Source: Planctomycetota bacterium
GTDB taxonomy: Bacteria > Planctomycetota > Phycisphaerae > Sedimentisphaerales > Anaerobacaceae
DNA length: 64,000 nt
Direction of reading: 5' to 3'
Assembly (NCBI GenBank): GCA_019456195.1
Contig: VRUK01000015.1
Location: 1-64,000, forward strand
A program made the translations under genes and the position numbers. The notes under the pieces were generated by a model, which ran no database searches, was not told the origin of the DNA, and worked only from the letters and a program-made list of their open reading frames with translations. Shown here in pieces: positions 53,392 through 62,512 of this stretch. How positions within the stretch are numbered: the stretch's first letter is position 1; every line of letters starts with the position of its first letter.

Positions 53392-53930
53392 TCTTGAACC
53401 TCACCGTTTAAGATAAACTTTAATCCTTCTATTCCGGCTTGATACCGGCAATGGGCCGTTTTGGGCGTCACGTTCTGCAGTTCAGCTATTGTCCTGAATT
53501 TCATCTGCCCATGAAGACGAAGGACAATCGCCTCTCTCTGCTCGTATGGAATCTGGCTCATAGCAGAACCTAATTTTTGCAGTTCTTCACTCTTTATAAC
53601 CAGATGGATCGGCCCATCGTTACTTGGTAGCATTTGTTCAGTGTCATTAATCGTAGCAGTTTGCCGCTGCCTTTTCCGCATATAGTCTCGTGACCTGTTA
53701 GCAACACAAGTTTTCAAATAACCCGCCAGAGAGCTTCTTAGCTCAAATTTATCCACAACTTGCAAGAGCGAGACAAAAACATCGTGTACAACATCTTCAG
53801 CAGCCGCTTTGTCATATAAAAGGTTGGCCGCCAGTGTACGCAAATCACTTTCGTACTTTTCATAGATGCGTCGGAAAGCAGCTCGGCTGCCACGCTTGCA
53901 TCTCCATATAAGCAGTTTATCTTCAATCAT
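53388..53930 (-). CDS. ECF-type RNA polymerase sigma factor, unit A
   Basis: A 180-residue sigma70-family protein with region 2 (IYEKYESDLRTLAANLLYDKAAAEDVVHDVF) and region 4 (MSQIPYEQREAIVLRLHGQMKFRTIAELQNVTPKTAHCRYQAGIEGL), and no region 1 or 3. ECF sigma factors direct RNA polymerase to a small regulon after release from their anti-sigma. It opens with MIEDKLLIWRCKRGS, nearly identical to the paralogue at 55345-55890. The coupled partner follows with a 4-bp overlap. Confidence 0.9.
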   Translation of the reverse strand: MIEDKLLIWRCKRGSRAAFRRIYEKYESDLRTLAANLLYDKAAAEDVVHDVFVSLLQVVDKFELRSSLAGYLKTCVANRSRDYMRKRQRQTATINDTEQMLPSNDGPIHLVIKSEELQKLGSAMSQIPYEQREAIVLRLHGQMKFRTIAELQNVTPKTAHCRYQAGIEGLKFILNGEVQE

Positions 53931-54074
53931 ACGTGCTTCGTTTATCTGATATCAGAACAATCGATTGTCTGTTAGTAGGACAATCCACCAGCATGTTTTT
54001 TACCCGAAAATTCACTTTTTTACAAAAATTTAACAAAACGAGTTGAAAAACACGTTCTTCACTGAAAAACCAAC

Positions 54075-54102
54075 AAAAAAGCCGAGCTAAATAAAGCCCG
54101 GC
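54075..54102 (-). terminator. Intrinsic terminator of sigma/anti-sigma unit B
   Basis: Minus strand: GCCGGGCT, loop TTATTT, AGCTCGGC (8 bp with one G-U), then six T. It lies 35 nt after the end of the anti-sigma-like gene and separates the two units. Confidence 0.75.
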
Positions 54103-54136
54103 CTATGAACGTTGCGAATTGTCCAATGATTTAGCG

Positions 54137-55348
54137 CTAAAATCCACCAATTGCCCAGCGGTCGGGCTGTCCGGCTAAATGCTGGACGTACGGACCTTGT
54201 TTTTTCCACAGACTTTTTTTGCCTTCCATTTCGACTTCAACTTCAAAGGGTACACGAAGGTGGTTTGTCTCCGAATGAAGGATTGGCTTTCCCATGGAAA
54301 TGATCCGAATTATATTAATTTCTCCAAACATTTCCTTTATTTCGTCAGCGGGTACGCCAGGAAACAATTTACTTGCATCGTCATAATTCCTGGCAATCAA
54401 GGCCTCAAAAAACTGGCGAACCACTTCAACGGCGATTTCTTCGTCACTAAGATCGCCTTGAACCAGTCCAATATTCATTAGATCAATATGTTCAGCATCA
54501 TTGGATACGTCCTTAAACATGAACATTTTGGCATCGACCGGTTGATTGTAATCGTAAAACTCCATCGTTTTCATGTGTTCATACTCACCATTCCTTAGCT
54601 TATAGAACTCTATCGCATTAACAAGCCTTGTGGCCTGATCAATGTATAGAACCATACGCTGGAAAGATGAATCATCTTCTTTTGTGGATGTCGCCGTTAC
54701 AATAATTGGCTCGGCTTTGTCGGTGGGCTCGTTGATCTCAAGCTCCACTTTACCTTGCTCCTGTTTTTCCTGTAAACGTGTGACAGCCAGCTTCGGGTCG
54801 AGATTTTCGATCATCTTAAGTATCTGAGCCGCCGAAGCTTCGTCTTCTGTTGTGGTTAAGATATTTTTCTCTCTAAGCCACTCCTGTTTCTTGCCGTCTT
54901 TCCATATTACCTCTCTTGGGCCGCTACCTGGGGCCATCCAGTCGGGCAGATTAAGTCGCATATTTTTGGGCTGGCCGTCCTGTGCGAATTCAACCCAAAA
55001 CTCTACCGGCTGATCCTCGTGTGAAAGGGTAATAGCTCTAATGTGAAGATATTGCACACTATGGCTGGCCTGAATAGTTTGCTCAAAAGCATAAGCTGTC
55101 GGCATGGACTTATCAAAAATTGTCATCGAAAATACTACTGCTAATACTATCACCGCCGCAGCGGCGAGTTTTGTTATTCTACTTTTCATAATTATTCTCC
55201 ATATATTCGGCTCAGTTAGAGTCGATTTTTGTTTTTTCGATTTTTCAAATGCCTCGATGACATCACCGAGAACTGCGTTGTCTGTTTTGACATTTGTATC
55301 GATGTTTATATTCTTTAGTAACTTTTCTATATTTTCTGTCGGTCTCAT
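54137..55348 (-). CDS. Membrane anti-sigma-like protein with extra NTF2-like domain, unit B
   Basis: A 403-residue paralogue of 52486-53391. Shared parts are TLTEPNIWRIIMKSRITKLA, the transmembrane helix (AAAAVIVLAVVFSMTIF) and the extracytoplasmic LolA-like domain (EFWVEFAQDGQPKNMRLNLP, KVELEINEPTDKAEPIIVTA). Unlike unit A it has about 110 more residues (EEIAVEVVRQFFEALIARNYDDASKLFPGVP), with the opening pattern of NTF2-like ligand-binding domains. It overlaps its sigma gene by ATGA. The extra domain may sense a different signal. Confidence 0.65.
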   Translation of the reverse strand: MRPTENIEKLLKNINIDTNVKTDNAVLGDVIEAFEKSKKQKSTLTEPNIWRIIMKSRITKLAAAAVIVLAVVFSMTIFDKSMPTAYAFEQTIQASHSVQYLHIRAITLSHEDQPVEFWVEFAQDGQPKNMRLNLPDWMAPGSGPREVIWKDGKKQEWLREKNILTTTEDEASAAQILKMIENLDPKLAVTRLQEKQEQGKVELEINEPTDKAEPIIVTATSTKEDDSSFQRMVLYIDQATRLVNAIEFYKLRNGEYEHMKTMEFYDYNQPVDAKMFMFKDVSNDAEHIDLMNIGLVQGDLSDEEIAVEVVRQFFEALIARNYDDASKLFPGVPADEIKEMFGEINIIRIISMGKPILHSETNHLRVPFEVEVEMEGKKSLWKKQGPYVQHLAGQPDRWAIGGF

Positions 55349-55890
55349 AATTTCACCTCACTATTCAAAATTGACCGCAGTTTATCCAGTCCATAACGGT
55401 ACCGGCTTTGGACTGTGTTAATTGAAACACCCTGCAATTCGGCAATTGCCTTAAATTTCATTTCGCCCTGAGCGTGCAGGATTATTACCTCTCGCTGCTG
55501 ATGCGGAAGCTGTGCCATCGCGTTATTTAGCCGCCTTAATTGCTCGCTGTCGATAATCCATTGTTCCGGCCTTTCTAAATTCGACATCTCTGTCCCGGCT
55601 TCATCCTGCCCGAAAACTTCCCGCCGCTGCCTCGCTTTATTTGCGTTACGCAGGCGATTAACTACACACGTCGCCAGATAGCTCTTGAAATTGCCGCTGA
55701 GTTTTAATTTCTCGGTAGATTGGGCGATTGATACGAAACAATCGTGCACAATATCTTCGGCGGCGGCCCTGTCGTTCAGCATAGCAAATGCCAGCCTAAG
55801 CAAATAATCCTTGTACTTCTTATAAATACGGCCCAGAGCATCACTGCTGCCGTGCTTTAATCGCCATATAAGCAGCTTATCTTCTATCAT
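55345..55890 (-). CDS. ECF-type RNA polymerase sigma factor, unit B
   Basis: A 181-residue sigma factor: region 2 (IYKKYKDYLLRLAFAMLNDRAAAEDIVHDCF) and region 4 (MAQLPHQQREVIILHAQGEMKFKAIAELQGVSINTVQSRYRYGLDKL). N-terminus MIEDKLLIWRLKHGSSDAL matches unit A. The recognition helix in region 4 differs (SINTVQSRYRYG against TPKTAHCRYQAG), so the two probably read different -35 elements. Coupled by ATGA to its membrane partner. Confidence 0.9.
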   Translation of the reverse strand: MIEDKLLIWRLKHGSSDALGRIYKKYKDYLLRLAFAMLNDRAAAEDIVHDCFVSIAQSTEKLKLSGNFKSYLATCVVNRLRNANKARQRREVFGQDEAGTEMSNLERPEQWIIDSEQLRRLNNAMAQLPHQQREVIILHAQGEMKFKAIAELQGVSINTVQSRYRYGLDKLRSILNSEVKL

Positions 55891-56226
55891 CTAAATCCTG
55901 CGTATTTTCCCTTTGAACGATCGATCATTACCTGTAACACAATCGAGCCGGCCATTTTAGTCTAAATAAAATCAATTCTTTTCAGCTTCGCGTTTAACTC
56001 TGCTGTTGATTATAGGAGTATATTCCCAAAAATGAAAAAAGTTGTAAAAAAAGTTTAAACCCGTTATCCACATTTATATATATTTAAAGCCCAAATTGCC
56101 TCTATCAGGTCGCTATGCTGCGATTTTCTCGGCGTTAGGTCATAAAGTCGGGCACATAAACTGTCGATTCGCATTTCATCAATTCACCAAATGAGAAGAG
56201 TAATAGATTTGAAGGGTGTTCATAAT
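55891..56226. other. Intergenic region between sigma unit B and the PilZ gene
   Basis: AT-rich, with T and A runs near 56030-56060 and no gene seen. Promoters for the divergent genes should lie here but no box pair is convincing. A single DnaA-box-like TTATCCACA at 56064-56072 has no companions. Confidence 0.4.
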
Positions 56227-56604
56227 ATGGATAAAACAGACGAGCGAAGAACAGAACAAAGACTGCGTTATTATTGGCCTATCTGGTTTGCTGAAAACTT
56301 CGACGAGACGCTTGCTCAGGGGCAGATGGTTGATGTCTCAAGCAGGGGTGCCGCTTTTACCTGCTATGCCAACGATGGTTGCCCCTACCCAGGCCAAAAT
56401 ATAACCGCTCGTTTTAGCGTTCCCCATTATGGCCCGGATGATTCATTCGATATGGAAAATTTCACACGTTCGGCACATGTTTGCCGGGTGGAGAATGTAA
56501 ATAGCTTTTTACGGCGTATTGCCGTTCAGTTCGCAGACCCGCTGCCTTTCAATCCCGGCGAACAAAACGCTGCCGAATCGTACGCACAAACACAAAGCAA
56601 CTAA
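56227..56604 (+). CDS. PilZ-domain c-di-GMP-binding protein
   Basis: The ATG at 56227 (GAAGG upstream) gives 125 residues; ATG at 56191 adds twelve residues without a ribosome site. The PilZ ligand motifs are RRTEQRLR (RxxxR type) near residue 7-14 and DVSSRGAAF (D/NxSxxG) near 36-44. A single-domain PilZ protein responds to cyclic di-GMP and usually controls motility, pili or polysaccharide export. It is next to a pseudopilin gene (convergent), fitting the surface-structure theme. Confidence 0.85.
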   Translation: MDKTDERRTEQRLRYYWPIWFAENFDETLAQGQMVDVSSRGAAFTCYANDGCPYPGQNITARFSVPHYGPDDSFDMENFTRSAHVCRVENVNSFLRRIAVQFADPLPFNPGEQNAAESYAQTQSN

Positions 56605-56647
56605 TCACTGAGCTTGTTTGTCGAACGCAAGTGGCCGGGCAATTATT

Positions 56648-57481
56648 CTAATATGCCTTAAAATTCCTCATCCAATGCGGCCAGTCACTCTCCTGGGCCC
56701 CGCCCGCCGCCGTCCAGAAGCCGTTTCGGTTGTACTCGCGATGCCAATTGAGCTTCCATAGCTCTTTAAGCCCGACCTTTCTGACAGACCAGTCCATGAA
56801 AACGATATTTATTGTCCCGTTGTGCCTGTCAATACAGAAATGCTTCATTTCATGGGCGGCGCCCGACCACTCATCCCGAACCTGGGGAGGAGTTATCCGG
56901 TTGGATCCGGAGCTGCCGTTTTGATAAAATGGCCCGCCTCCTCTCCACATAGCATCGGCAAAAATGGGTATCTCATTTCCCCCCTTGGCATCCATCGTCT
57001 TCCAGTTCCATTCAACCGGACGGTTCTGAATCGCAGTCTGTCCCGGCTTGGAATTAAAAAGCCAGCAATTCGCACCATAACTGGCTTCCTCACGCCGGTT
57101 CTCAGTCCCCCCTGTACCCATGATATAGGTCTTCAACGCACCCCCATGGCTTGACAATCTTGCCCCTTCCGACAGTCTCTTCTTGGCCATCGGACATATC
57201 AGAATGCCCGCTTTTGTCCGGTATAAATGCCGAAGAGGTACTACCCAGTTCCCGCGAGGCCAGCCAGTGGAGCCCTGGCCTTCCATACAGAAATAACCCT
57301 CGTTGTCCTGGCAATACATCGACCAGATTGAGCCCCATGAGTGCAGGTTCATCTTACACCCTGCGGACCTTGCCTGCTTCTTGGCCCGATTTAACTCGGG
57401 CATCAATATTGCCATCAATAAGGCTATAATGGCGATTACAACCAATAACTCTATTAAAGTAAACCCTCTTGATTTGTTCAT
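56648..57481 (-). CDS. Type II-type pseudopilin (paralogue 3)
   Basis: The ATG at 57481 (GAAGGTGG upstream) gives 277 residues: MNKSRG then [22 protein letters not shown]. The body shows [32 protein letters not shown] and NCWLF, then [35 protein letters not shown] and a final DWPHWMRNF. The NGTIN...FMD...VGLKELW...WHR tail matches the other two copies, giving a family-specific C-terminus. It has its own strong promoter and no secretion genes nearby. Confidence 0.85.
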   Translation of the reverse strand: MNKSRGFTLIELLVVIAIIALLMAILMPELNRAKKQARSAGCKMNLHSWGSIWSMYCQDNEGYFCMEGQGSTGWPRGNWVVPLRHLYRTKAGILICPMAKKRLSEGARLSSHGGALKTYIMGTGGTENRREEASYGANCWLFNSKPGQTAIQNRPVEWNWKTMDAKGGNEIPIFADAMWRGGGPFYQNGSSGSNRITPPQVRDEWSGAAHEMKHFCIDRHNGTINIVFMDWSVRKVGLKELWKLNWHREYNRNGFWTAAGGAQESDWPHWMRNFKAY

Positions 57482-57608
57482 AGAACCACCTTCCGTTTCT
57501 ATAGACATTTCATTATAGATTCATATAAAGCTTCTGCGAAATGAACCTCCTATTCAATATATTATCGTACTTCTACTTACTATCTGATTAATAACATTAA
57601 CCCAGTTT

Positions 57609-57638
57609 ATTATACATCAAATCCTCTTGTACTGTCAA
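57609..57638 (-). promoter_or_regulatory. Strong sigma70-type promoter of pseudopilin 3
   Basis: On the minus strand a perfect TTGACA (57638-57633) and a perfect TATAAT (57614-57609) with an 18-nt spacer, about 130 nt upstream of the start. Confidence 0.7.
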
Positions 57639-57761
57639 TGCTAAAAAGGAGAAATATATAGCCCGACAGGCCGGAAAACAAGATATTAATTCCTATAAGA
57701 CTGCCGCAAAGGCCAAATATTATGGTTGCGAAAGAGCGACCAGTTCGACATAACTTTTTAC

Positions 57762-57791
57762 TTGACCAAAAGACGAGTGATTTGGTATAAA
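57762..57791 (+). promoter_or_regulatory. Sigma70-type promoter of the LamG protein gene
   Basis: TTGACC at 57762-57767 and TATAAA at 57786-57791 with an 18-nt spacer. It leaves a leader of about 250 nt containing a 6-bp hairpin AGCGTC/GACGCT near 57966-57985, of unknown role, before AAGGAGG and the ATG. Confidence 0.55.
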
Positions 57792-58048
57792 TATAGTAGA
57801 TAATGTGTATACGTACAGCCGGACAACTGTGGGTTTATGGTTTTTCTCCGGGCGCAATTCTTATATTTTTTTGCTGAGCTTTACCTGGTGGCAAACTAAA
57901 TGCGCGGAACATAGACTTGTAATGCTGGTTGTTGGGATGAAGGAGGTTGTGGCAAGTCTTTCGTAAGCGTCTTAGGAGGACGCTGAATTGATTTATAATC
58001 AGAAATATCAGTCGGCTATGTTATCTTAACTTTTTAAGGAGGATTATT

Positions 58049-61000
58049 ATGTCTGAAAAAGTAAAGTATTTCATATCACTTTCCCTGGTGCTTGTTGTGG
58101 CTTTGACCTGCACAGTAAACGCTCAAGACACTGGTCTTGTCGGCTACTGGAAGCTTGATGATGAGGGTACCGGTACCGCGTTTGATTATTCCGGCAATGA
58201 CCGCCACGGCACACTAAATGGTAATCCTCAGTTTGTGCCCGGCCTCTTCGGAGAGGCTATGGACTTTACCGGCGACCCTGATTACGTCAATATAAGCGGT
58301 TACAAAGGCCTTCTCGGCGGACACGCCTTCACTATAACTGCCTGGATTAAAACCACCGCCAACGGTGAGATTGTCGGCTGGGGTAATAACACCGGTACCG
58401 AAAGAGTCGAATTCCGAGTTAGCGAGTCCAGACTCAGAGTCGAGCACGGCTCCGGAAACAGGCAGGGCGATACCAATGTCAGCGATAACCAATGGCACCA
58501 CGTTGCCCTGACGGTGGAAGAGAACGCTACTATTTCATATCCGCAGGTGATACTTTACGTCGATGGCGAAGATGATACAAGGAGCGGTACGGATACTGAT
58601 GCTTTTAATATCGTCGAGAACTATGATCTGGCAATTGGTCGAAGGTACAATAACGACAACAGATGGTTCATCGGGCTGATGGACGAAGTCCGCGTGTATG
58701 ACCGGGTACTGTCCACCGAAGAAATACAGAATCTGGCTGTCCCTCCTGTAGCCCATAAACCTGTCCCTGCCGATGGTGACGCACATTCGGACACATGGAT
58801 AAGTATTAACTTCTCGCCGGGCGGCGGTGCGGCTTCACACGATGTGTACTTCAGTGAGAATTTTGCCGACGTAGATAGTGGTGCCGAAGCAGCCTTCCTT
58901 GGCAATCAGACCGATACGAATTTCGTCGTTGGATTCGCTGGTTTTCCTTATTCCGAAGGTCTGGTGCCCGGTACAACCTACTATTGGCGGGTCGATGAAG
59001 TCGAGGCCGACGCAGCGATACGCAAAGGTGATGTCTGGAGTTTTATAATTCCGGCATTTACCGCTACAAGACCCAATCCTCCTGATGGCGGCAGATTTGT
59101 GGCTTCCGATGCAACTCTTACCTGGATGCAGGGTATTGATACAAAATTCCATAACATATTCTTCGGCGACAATTTTGACGACGTGAATAATGCTACTGGA
59201 AGAAGCCCCAATGCAGACGCAGCTTACACTCCCGGTCCTCTTGAGTTCAATAAGGTTTACTACTGGCGTGTTGACGAATTCGGCGGCGCCGCTACACATA
59301 GAGGCGATGTTTGGAGTTTTAGAACAGAACCTTTAACATCCATCTATGAACCTGACCTTGTCGCCTGGTGGAAGTTTGACGATGATGGCTCCGGTTTTGT
59401 AACAGATTCTTCAGGCTATGGCCATCACGGCACACTCCACGGCGACCCGTTGTGGGTGGCCGGCTACGACGGCGATGCCTTGGAATTTGACAACGCCGGG
59501 GACTTTGTCCAAATGGATGGTTACAAGGGAGTAGTGGGAGGTGCATTCAGTATAACCGCCTGGATTAGAAAGGAAGGTCCGGCTGGCAACGATGTTCAAA
59601 TTATCGGATGGGGCGGCACCGGAAACGGTAACAGAGTGGAATACCGGTTCAACGGCGGCAACAATAGATTACGTATTGACTCCGGCGCCGGCAATGCACA
59701 GAGTGACACTGATTTGACCACAGGCCAGTGGCATCACGTTGCGATGACGGTCGCCGAGGGCGCGACTTACGCAAGCGGCGTAACGTTTTACCTGGATGGA
59801 CAGGATGACACGAGGGTGAATACCGATTCTGATCCGATCCATCCGACCAGCGGCTTTGATGTCAAAATTGGGCAGATGAATAACTTTAGCAGCTCAAGAT
59901 GGTTCATTGGAGCGATTGATGATGTCCGTATTTACAGTAAGGTTCTGACGCCAGAAGAGATTGAAAAAACTATGTCTGGTGACCCAAGGCTTTCCTGGGA
60001 CCCGAAGCCTGCTCATGGCTCTGCACCTAACATCGATGACATCGTGCCCCTTGGCTGGTCAGCGGGTGATTTGGCCGCTTCACACGATGTGTACTTCGGC
60101 ATCGATAAAACGGCTGTCACTGATGCCGGTGTCTCTGATATCTCCGGCATATATCAGGGACGCCAGAATGCTACAGGTTATTCACCTTCCGAACGTCTCG
60201 AATACAATCAGACTTACTACTGGCGAGTCGATGAGTATAATGCCGACGAGACTATCAGCAAAGGAAGGCTCTGGAGCTTTACGGTAGCCGATTATATTGT
60301 GGTGGACGATTTCGAAGATTACAACGACTATCCACCTGACAGGATATTCGAAGCATGGCTGGATGGATGGGACGACCCGACAGTAAATGGCGCTCTCGTT
60401 GGTTATGCCGATCCCCCGTTTACCGAGCAAACCATCGTTCACGGCGGCGCTCAGGCAATGCCGCTTTTCTACGATAACAATCTCAAGTACTCAGAAGTAA
60501 CCTTCCCGCTATCCTCAACGAGAGACTGGACCAAACAGGGTGTCAAAACATTATCAATATGGTTCAGAGGCCATCCGGATTCTTTCAGCACCCTTACGGA
60601 AGAACCTGCGGGCACTTACACAATCACCGCCCGGAGTGGTGACATCTTTGGCCTGAGCGACAGTTTCCATTATGTCTTCAAGCAGCTCTCCGGGCCCGGT
60701 TCGATTATCGCAAAAGTAGAAAGCGCGACTAATACCAACAACGCTGCCAAGATAGGAGTGATGATTCGCGATACGCTTGCTCCGGATTCGATACACGCAT
60801 TCACATTCATAAGACCGGATGGCGGTATCAGGTTCAACCGTCGAACCGAAGCTCTTGGAGCCACTACGAATTCTGTTGAAAATGGACTTGCGTTCCCGCA
60901 CTGGGTGAAGCTCGAACGCAACACATCGGGCCTGCTCACAGCCTCACATTCGACCGACGGGACCAACTGGGTGCCTGTAAATGATTTGAACCTTGGTTCG

Positions 61001-61417
61001 AGTGCCACCGTCCAGATGAATGCTACTGCCTATATAGGCCTGGTGGTTTCCAGCAATAACATTGAAGAAACCTGCGAAGCTGTATTCTCAAACGTCAGCA
61101 CCACCGGCAACGTCACAGCCCAGTGGCTCTCACAGGACATCGACATCCCACGCAACGGCAAGGAGCCGATGTACGTTTCGGTCTCTAATACCGGCGGTAA
61201 TCCTGCTGTGGTGAACCATCCCGACCCGGCTGCAACCCAGATAGCAACCTGGACCGAATGGAATATCGACCTGCAGGAATTTGCGAATCAGGGTATTAAC
61301 CTGGCCGATATCGATAAGCTTTCTATCGGCTTCGGCGACAAGAATAATCCGCAGACCGGCGGCGGTGCAGGTACGATGTACTTTGACGATATCAGGATCT
61401 ACAGGCCGCGCCCATAA
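58049..61417 (+). CDS. Large secreted LamG-domain protein with nested carbohydrate-binding-like module
   Basis: A 1122-residue exported protein (signal 1-25). Domains in order: LamG/concanavalin-like 1 (about 27-230, GLVGYWKLDDEGTG), two FN3-like units (235-430, each ending TYYWRVDE or VYYWRVDE plus GDVWSF), LamG 2 (434-640, DLVAWWKFDDDGSG), another FN3-like unit (645-745), then a beta-sandwich (VVDDFEDYND) split by a DUF1349-like domain at about 842-1030 and resumed at EPMYVSVSNTGG to the end. These are glycan- or protein-binding modules with no catalytic site seen, so a surface adhesin is likely. AAGGAGG precedes the ATG. Confidence 0.85.
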   Translation: MSEKVKYFISLSLVLVVALTCTVNAQDTGLVGYWKLDDEGTGTAFDYSGNDRHGTLNGNPQFVPGLFGEAMDFTGDPDYVNISGYKGLLGGHAFTITAWIKTTANGEIVGWGNNTGTERVEFRVSESRLRVEHGSGNRQGDTNVSDNQWHHVALTVEENATISYPQVILYVDGEDDTRSGTDTDAFNIVENYDLAIGRRYNNDNRWFIGLMDEVRVYDRVLSTEEIQNLAVPPVAHKPVPADGDAHSDTWISINFSPGGGAASHDVYFSENFADVDSGAEAAFLGNQTDTNFVVGFAGFPYSEGLVPGTTYYWRVDEVEADAAIRKGDVWSFIIPAFTATRPNPPDGGRFVASDATLTWMQGIDTKFHNIFFGDNFDDVNNATGRSPNADAAYTPGPLEFNKVYYWRVDEFGGAATHRGDVWSFRTEPLTSIYEPDLVAWWKFDDDGSGFVTDSSGYGHHGTLHGDPLWVAGYDGDALEFDNAGDFVQMDGYKGVVGGAFSITAWIRKEGPAGNDVQIIGWGGTGNGNRVEYRFNGGNNRLRIDSGAGNAQSDTDLTTGQWHHVAMTVAEGATYASGVTFYLDGQDDTRVNTDSDPIHPTSGFDVKIGQMNNFSSSRWFIGAIDDVRIYSKVLTPEEIEKTMSGDPRLSWDPKPAHGSAPNIDDIVPLGWSAGDLAASHDVYFGIDKTAVTDAGVSDISGIYQGRQNATGYSPSERLEYNQTYYWRVDEYNADETISKGRLWSFTVADYIVVDDFEDYNDYPPDRIFEAWLDGWDDPTVNGALVGYADPPFTEQTIVHGGAQAMPLFYDNNLKYSEVTFPLSSTRDWTKQGVKTLSIWFRGHPDSFSTLTEEPAGTYTITARSGDIFGLSDSFHYVFKQLSGPGSIIAKVESATNTNNAAKIGVMIRDTLAPDSIHAFTFIRPDGGIRFNRRTEALGATTNSVENGLAFPHWVKLERNTSGLLTASHSTDGTNWVPVNDLNLGSSATVQMNATAYIGLVVSSNNIEETCEAVFSNVSTTGNVTAQWLSQDIDIPRNGKEPMYVSVSNTGGNPAVVNHPDPAATQIATWTEWNIDLQEFANQGINLADIDKLSIGFGDKNNPQTGGGAGTMYFDDIRIYRPRP

Positions 61418-61454
61418 CGGAAGCTGAGATTTAGCTGACAAGTACAGAAAATTC

Positions 61455-61492
61455 GGGCTTATATCGATTCATTCGGTATAAGCCCTTTTCTT
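61455..61492 (+). terminator. Intrinsic terminator after the LamG gene
   Basis: GGGCTTATA (61455-61463) pairs perfectly with TATAAGCCC (61477-61485), with an inner CGA/TCG pairing in the loop, followed by TTTTCTT. It lies 38 nt after the stop codon. Confidence 0.85.
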
Positions 61493-61612
61493 AATTGATA
61501 ATACTCTTTCGAAATCCTTTGCAAAATGTCATTTGACGCCGGGGCGGGCTTCAAATATAATACCTCGAAGTTTTTAAGTTTATCAGAGTGTTAAAGTATT
61601 TTTGGAGAATAT

Positions 61613-62212
61613 ATGCTGGCCACTGCCACTGTAGCTGACCTTCTGAGGCCGTCAGAGAAAACGTCTGCCGCCATTTATGATATTACTCTGGTTGTTGGCG
61701 GTTCTTTGCTCATTGCCTTGTGTGCCCGTATTACGGTGCTGTTGCCTTTTAGTCCCGTCCCCGTTACCGCTCAGACCTTTGCTGTGCTGATGATAGGAGC
61801 TTTGCTTGGCGCTAAACGAGGCGGCCTTGCCGCTCTGGCATATATAATTGAAGGTGCCCTGGGCCTGCCGGTTTTCGCACTCGGTGGAGGTTTTGCCGTA
61901 CTGCTGGGCCCGACCGGCGGATATCTGATTGGTTTCATACCTGCCGCTTACATAACAGGATTCCTGGCTCAAAAGGGCTGGGACAGGCGAATCGGCACAA
62001 CCGTTTTGGCGATGATTTTCGGCAATATCATCATTTATACTTTCGGCATGCTCTGGCTGTCCCGACTTATGGGCATAAGCAAATCTGTCCTGTCCGCGGG
62101 ATTATATCCTTTCATAATCGGCGACCTTGCCAAGATAGCATTAGCGGCTGCTGTTCTGCCGGCCGGTTGGAAATTGCTTAAATATGGCGGACTCGACGGC
62201 AAAAGACGATAA
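61613..62212 (+). CDS. bioY: Biotin transporter BioY (ECF S component)
   Basis: A 199-residue membrane protein with about six helices. The BioY pattern is clear: ARITVLLPFSPVPVTAQTFAVLMIGALLGAKRG, EGALGLPVF and GPTGGYLIGFIPAAYITG. It captures biotin as the substrate-binding unit of an energy-coupling-factor transporter. No EcfA or EcfT gene is adjacent, so it either shares a general ECF module or works alone. GGAG precedes the ATG. It is the last clear chromosomal gene before the tRNA fragments. Confidence 0.9.
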   Translation: MLATATVADLLRPSEKTSAAIYDITLVVGGSLLIALCARITVLLPFSPVPVTAQTFAVLMIGALLGAKRGGLAALAYIIEGALGLPVFALGGGFAVLLGPTGGYLIGFIPAAYITGFLAQKGWDRRIGTTVLAMIFGNIIIYTFGMLWLSRLMGISKSVLSAGLYPFIIGDLAKIALAAAVLPAGWKLLKYGGLDGKRR

Positions 62213-62231
62213 ATAAAAATAGATAAATTAT

Positions 62232-62269
62232 TGGGGAATAGTGTAACGGTAGCACGACTGACTCTGAAT
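62232..62269 (+). pseudogene. 5' half of a tRNA-Gln (CTG) gene
   Basis: The 38 nt read as a normal tRNA up to position 39: acceptor strand TGGGGAA, TA, D arm GTGTAACGGTAGCACG, anticodon 5' strand ACTGA and loop CTCTGAA (anticodon CTG). The expected 3' strand TCAGT is replaced by TAATA and no T arm or TTCCCCA follows. The break falls exactly at the anticodon loop, a known crossover place for integrases. Confidence 0.7.
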
Positions 62270-62512
62270 AATAAATCTAATCTTTCCTGATTACATAAAT
62301 AATGCGGATATAAAGACTTAGTGAATAGTAAATATCTCATCCAGTACCAAGTATCTTATCTTTTGGTTGTAGTTTGGTTGTAGTTTTTTTGTAGGAACAC
62401 AAACACCTTTGAGCTTAAAATATATTTTATTTTTTCGGAAAATATTTTTTGTGGGACGTCCATAAATGACCCTCGGATTCGAAGTCCGCAACAAAACGTC
62501 GTAAAGTCTTGT

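Noticed and set aside
56064..56072. DnaA-box match TTATCCACA as a possible replication origin
   Set aside because: Single copy in the gap, with no cluster, no dnaA/dnaN/gyrB and no AT-rich unwinding element; similar 9-mers occur inside coding regions.
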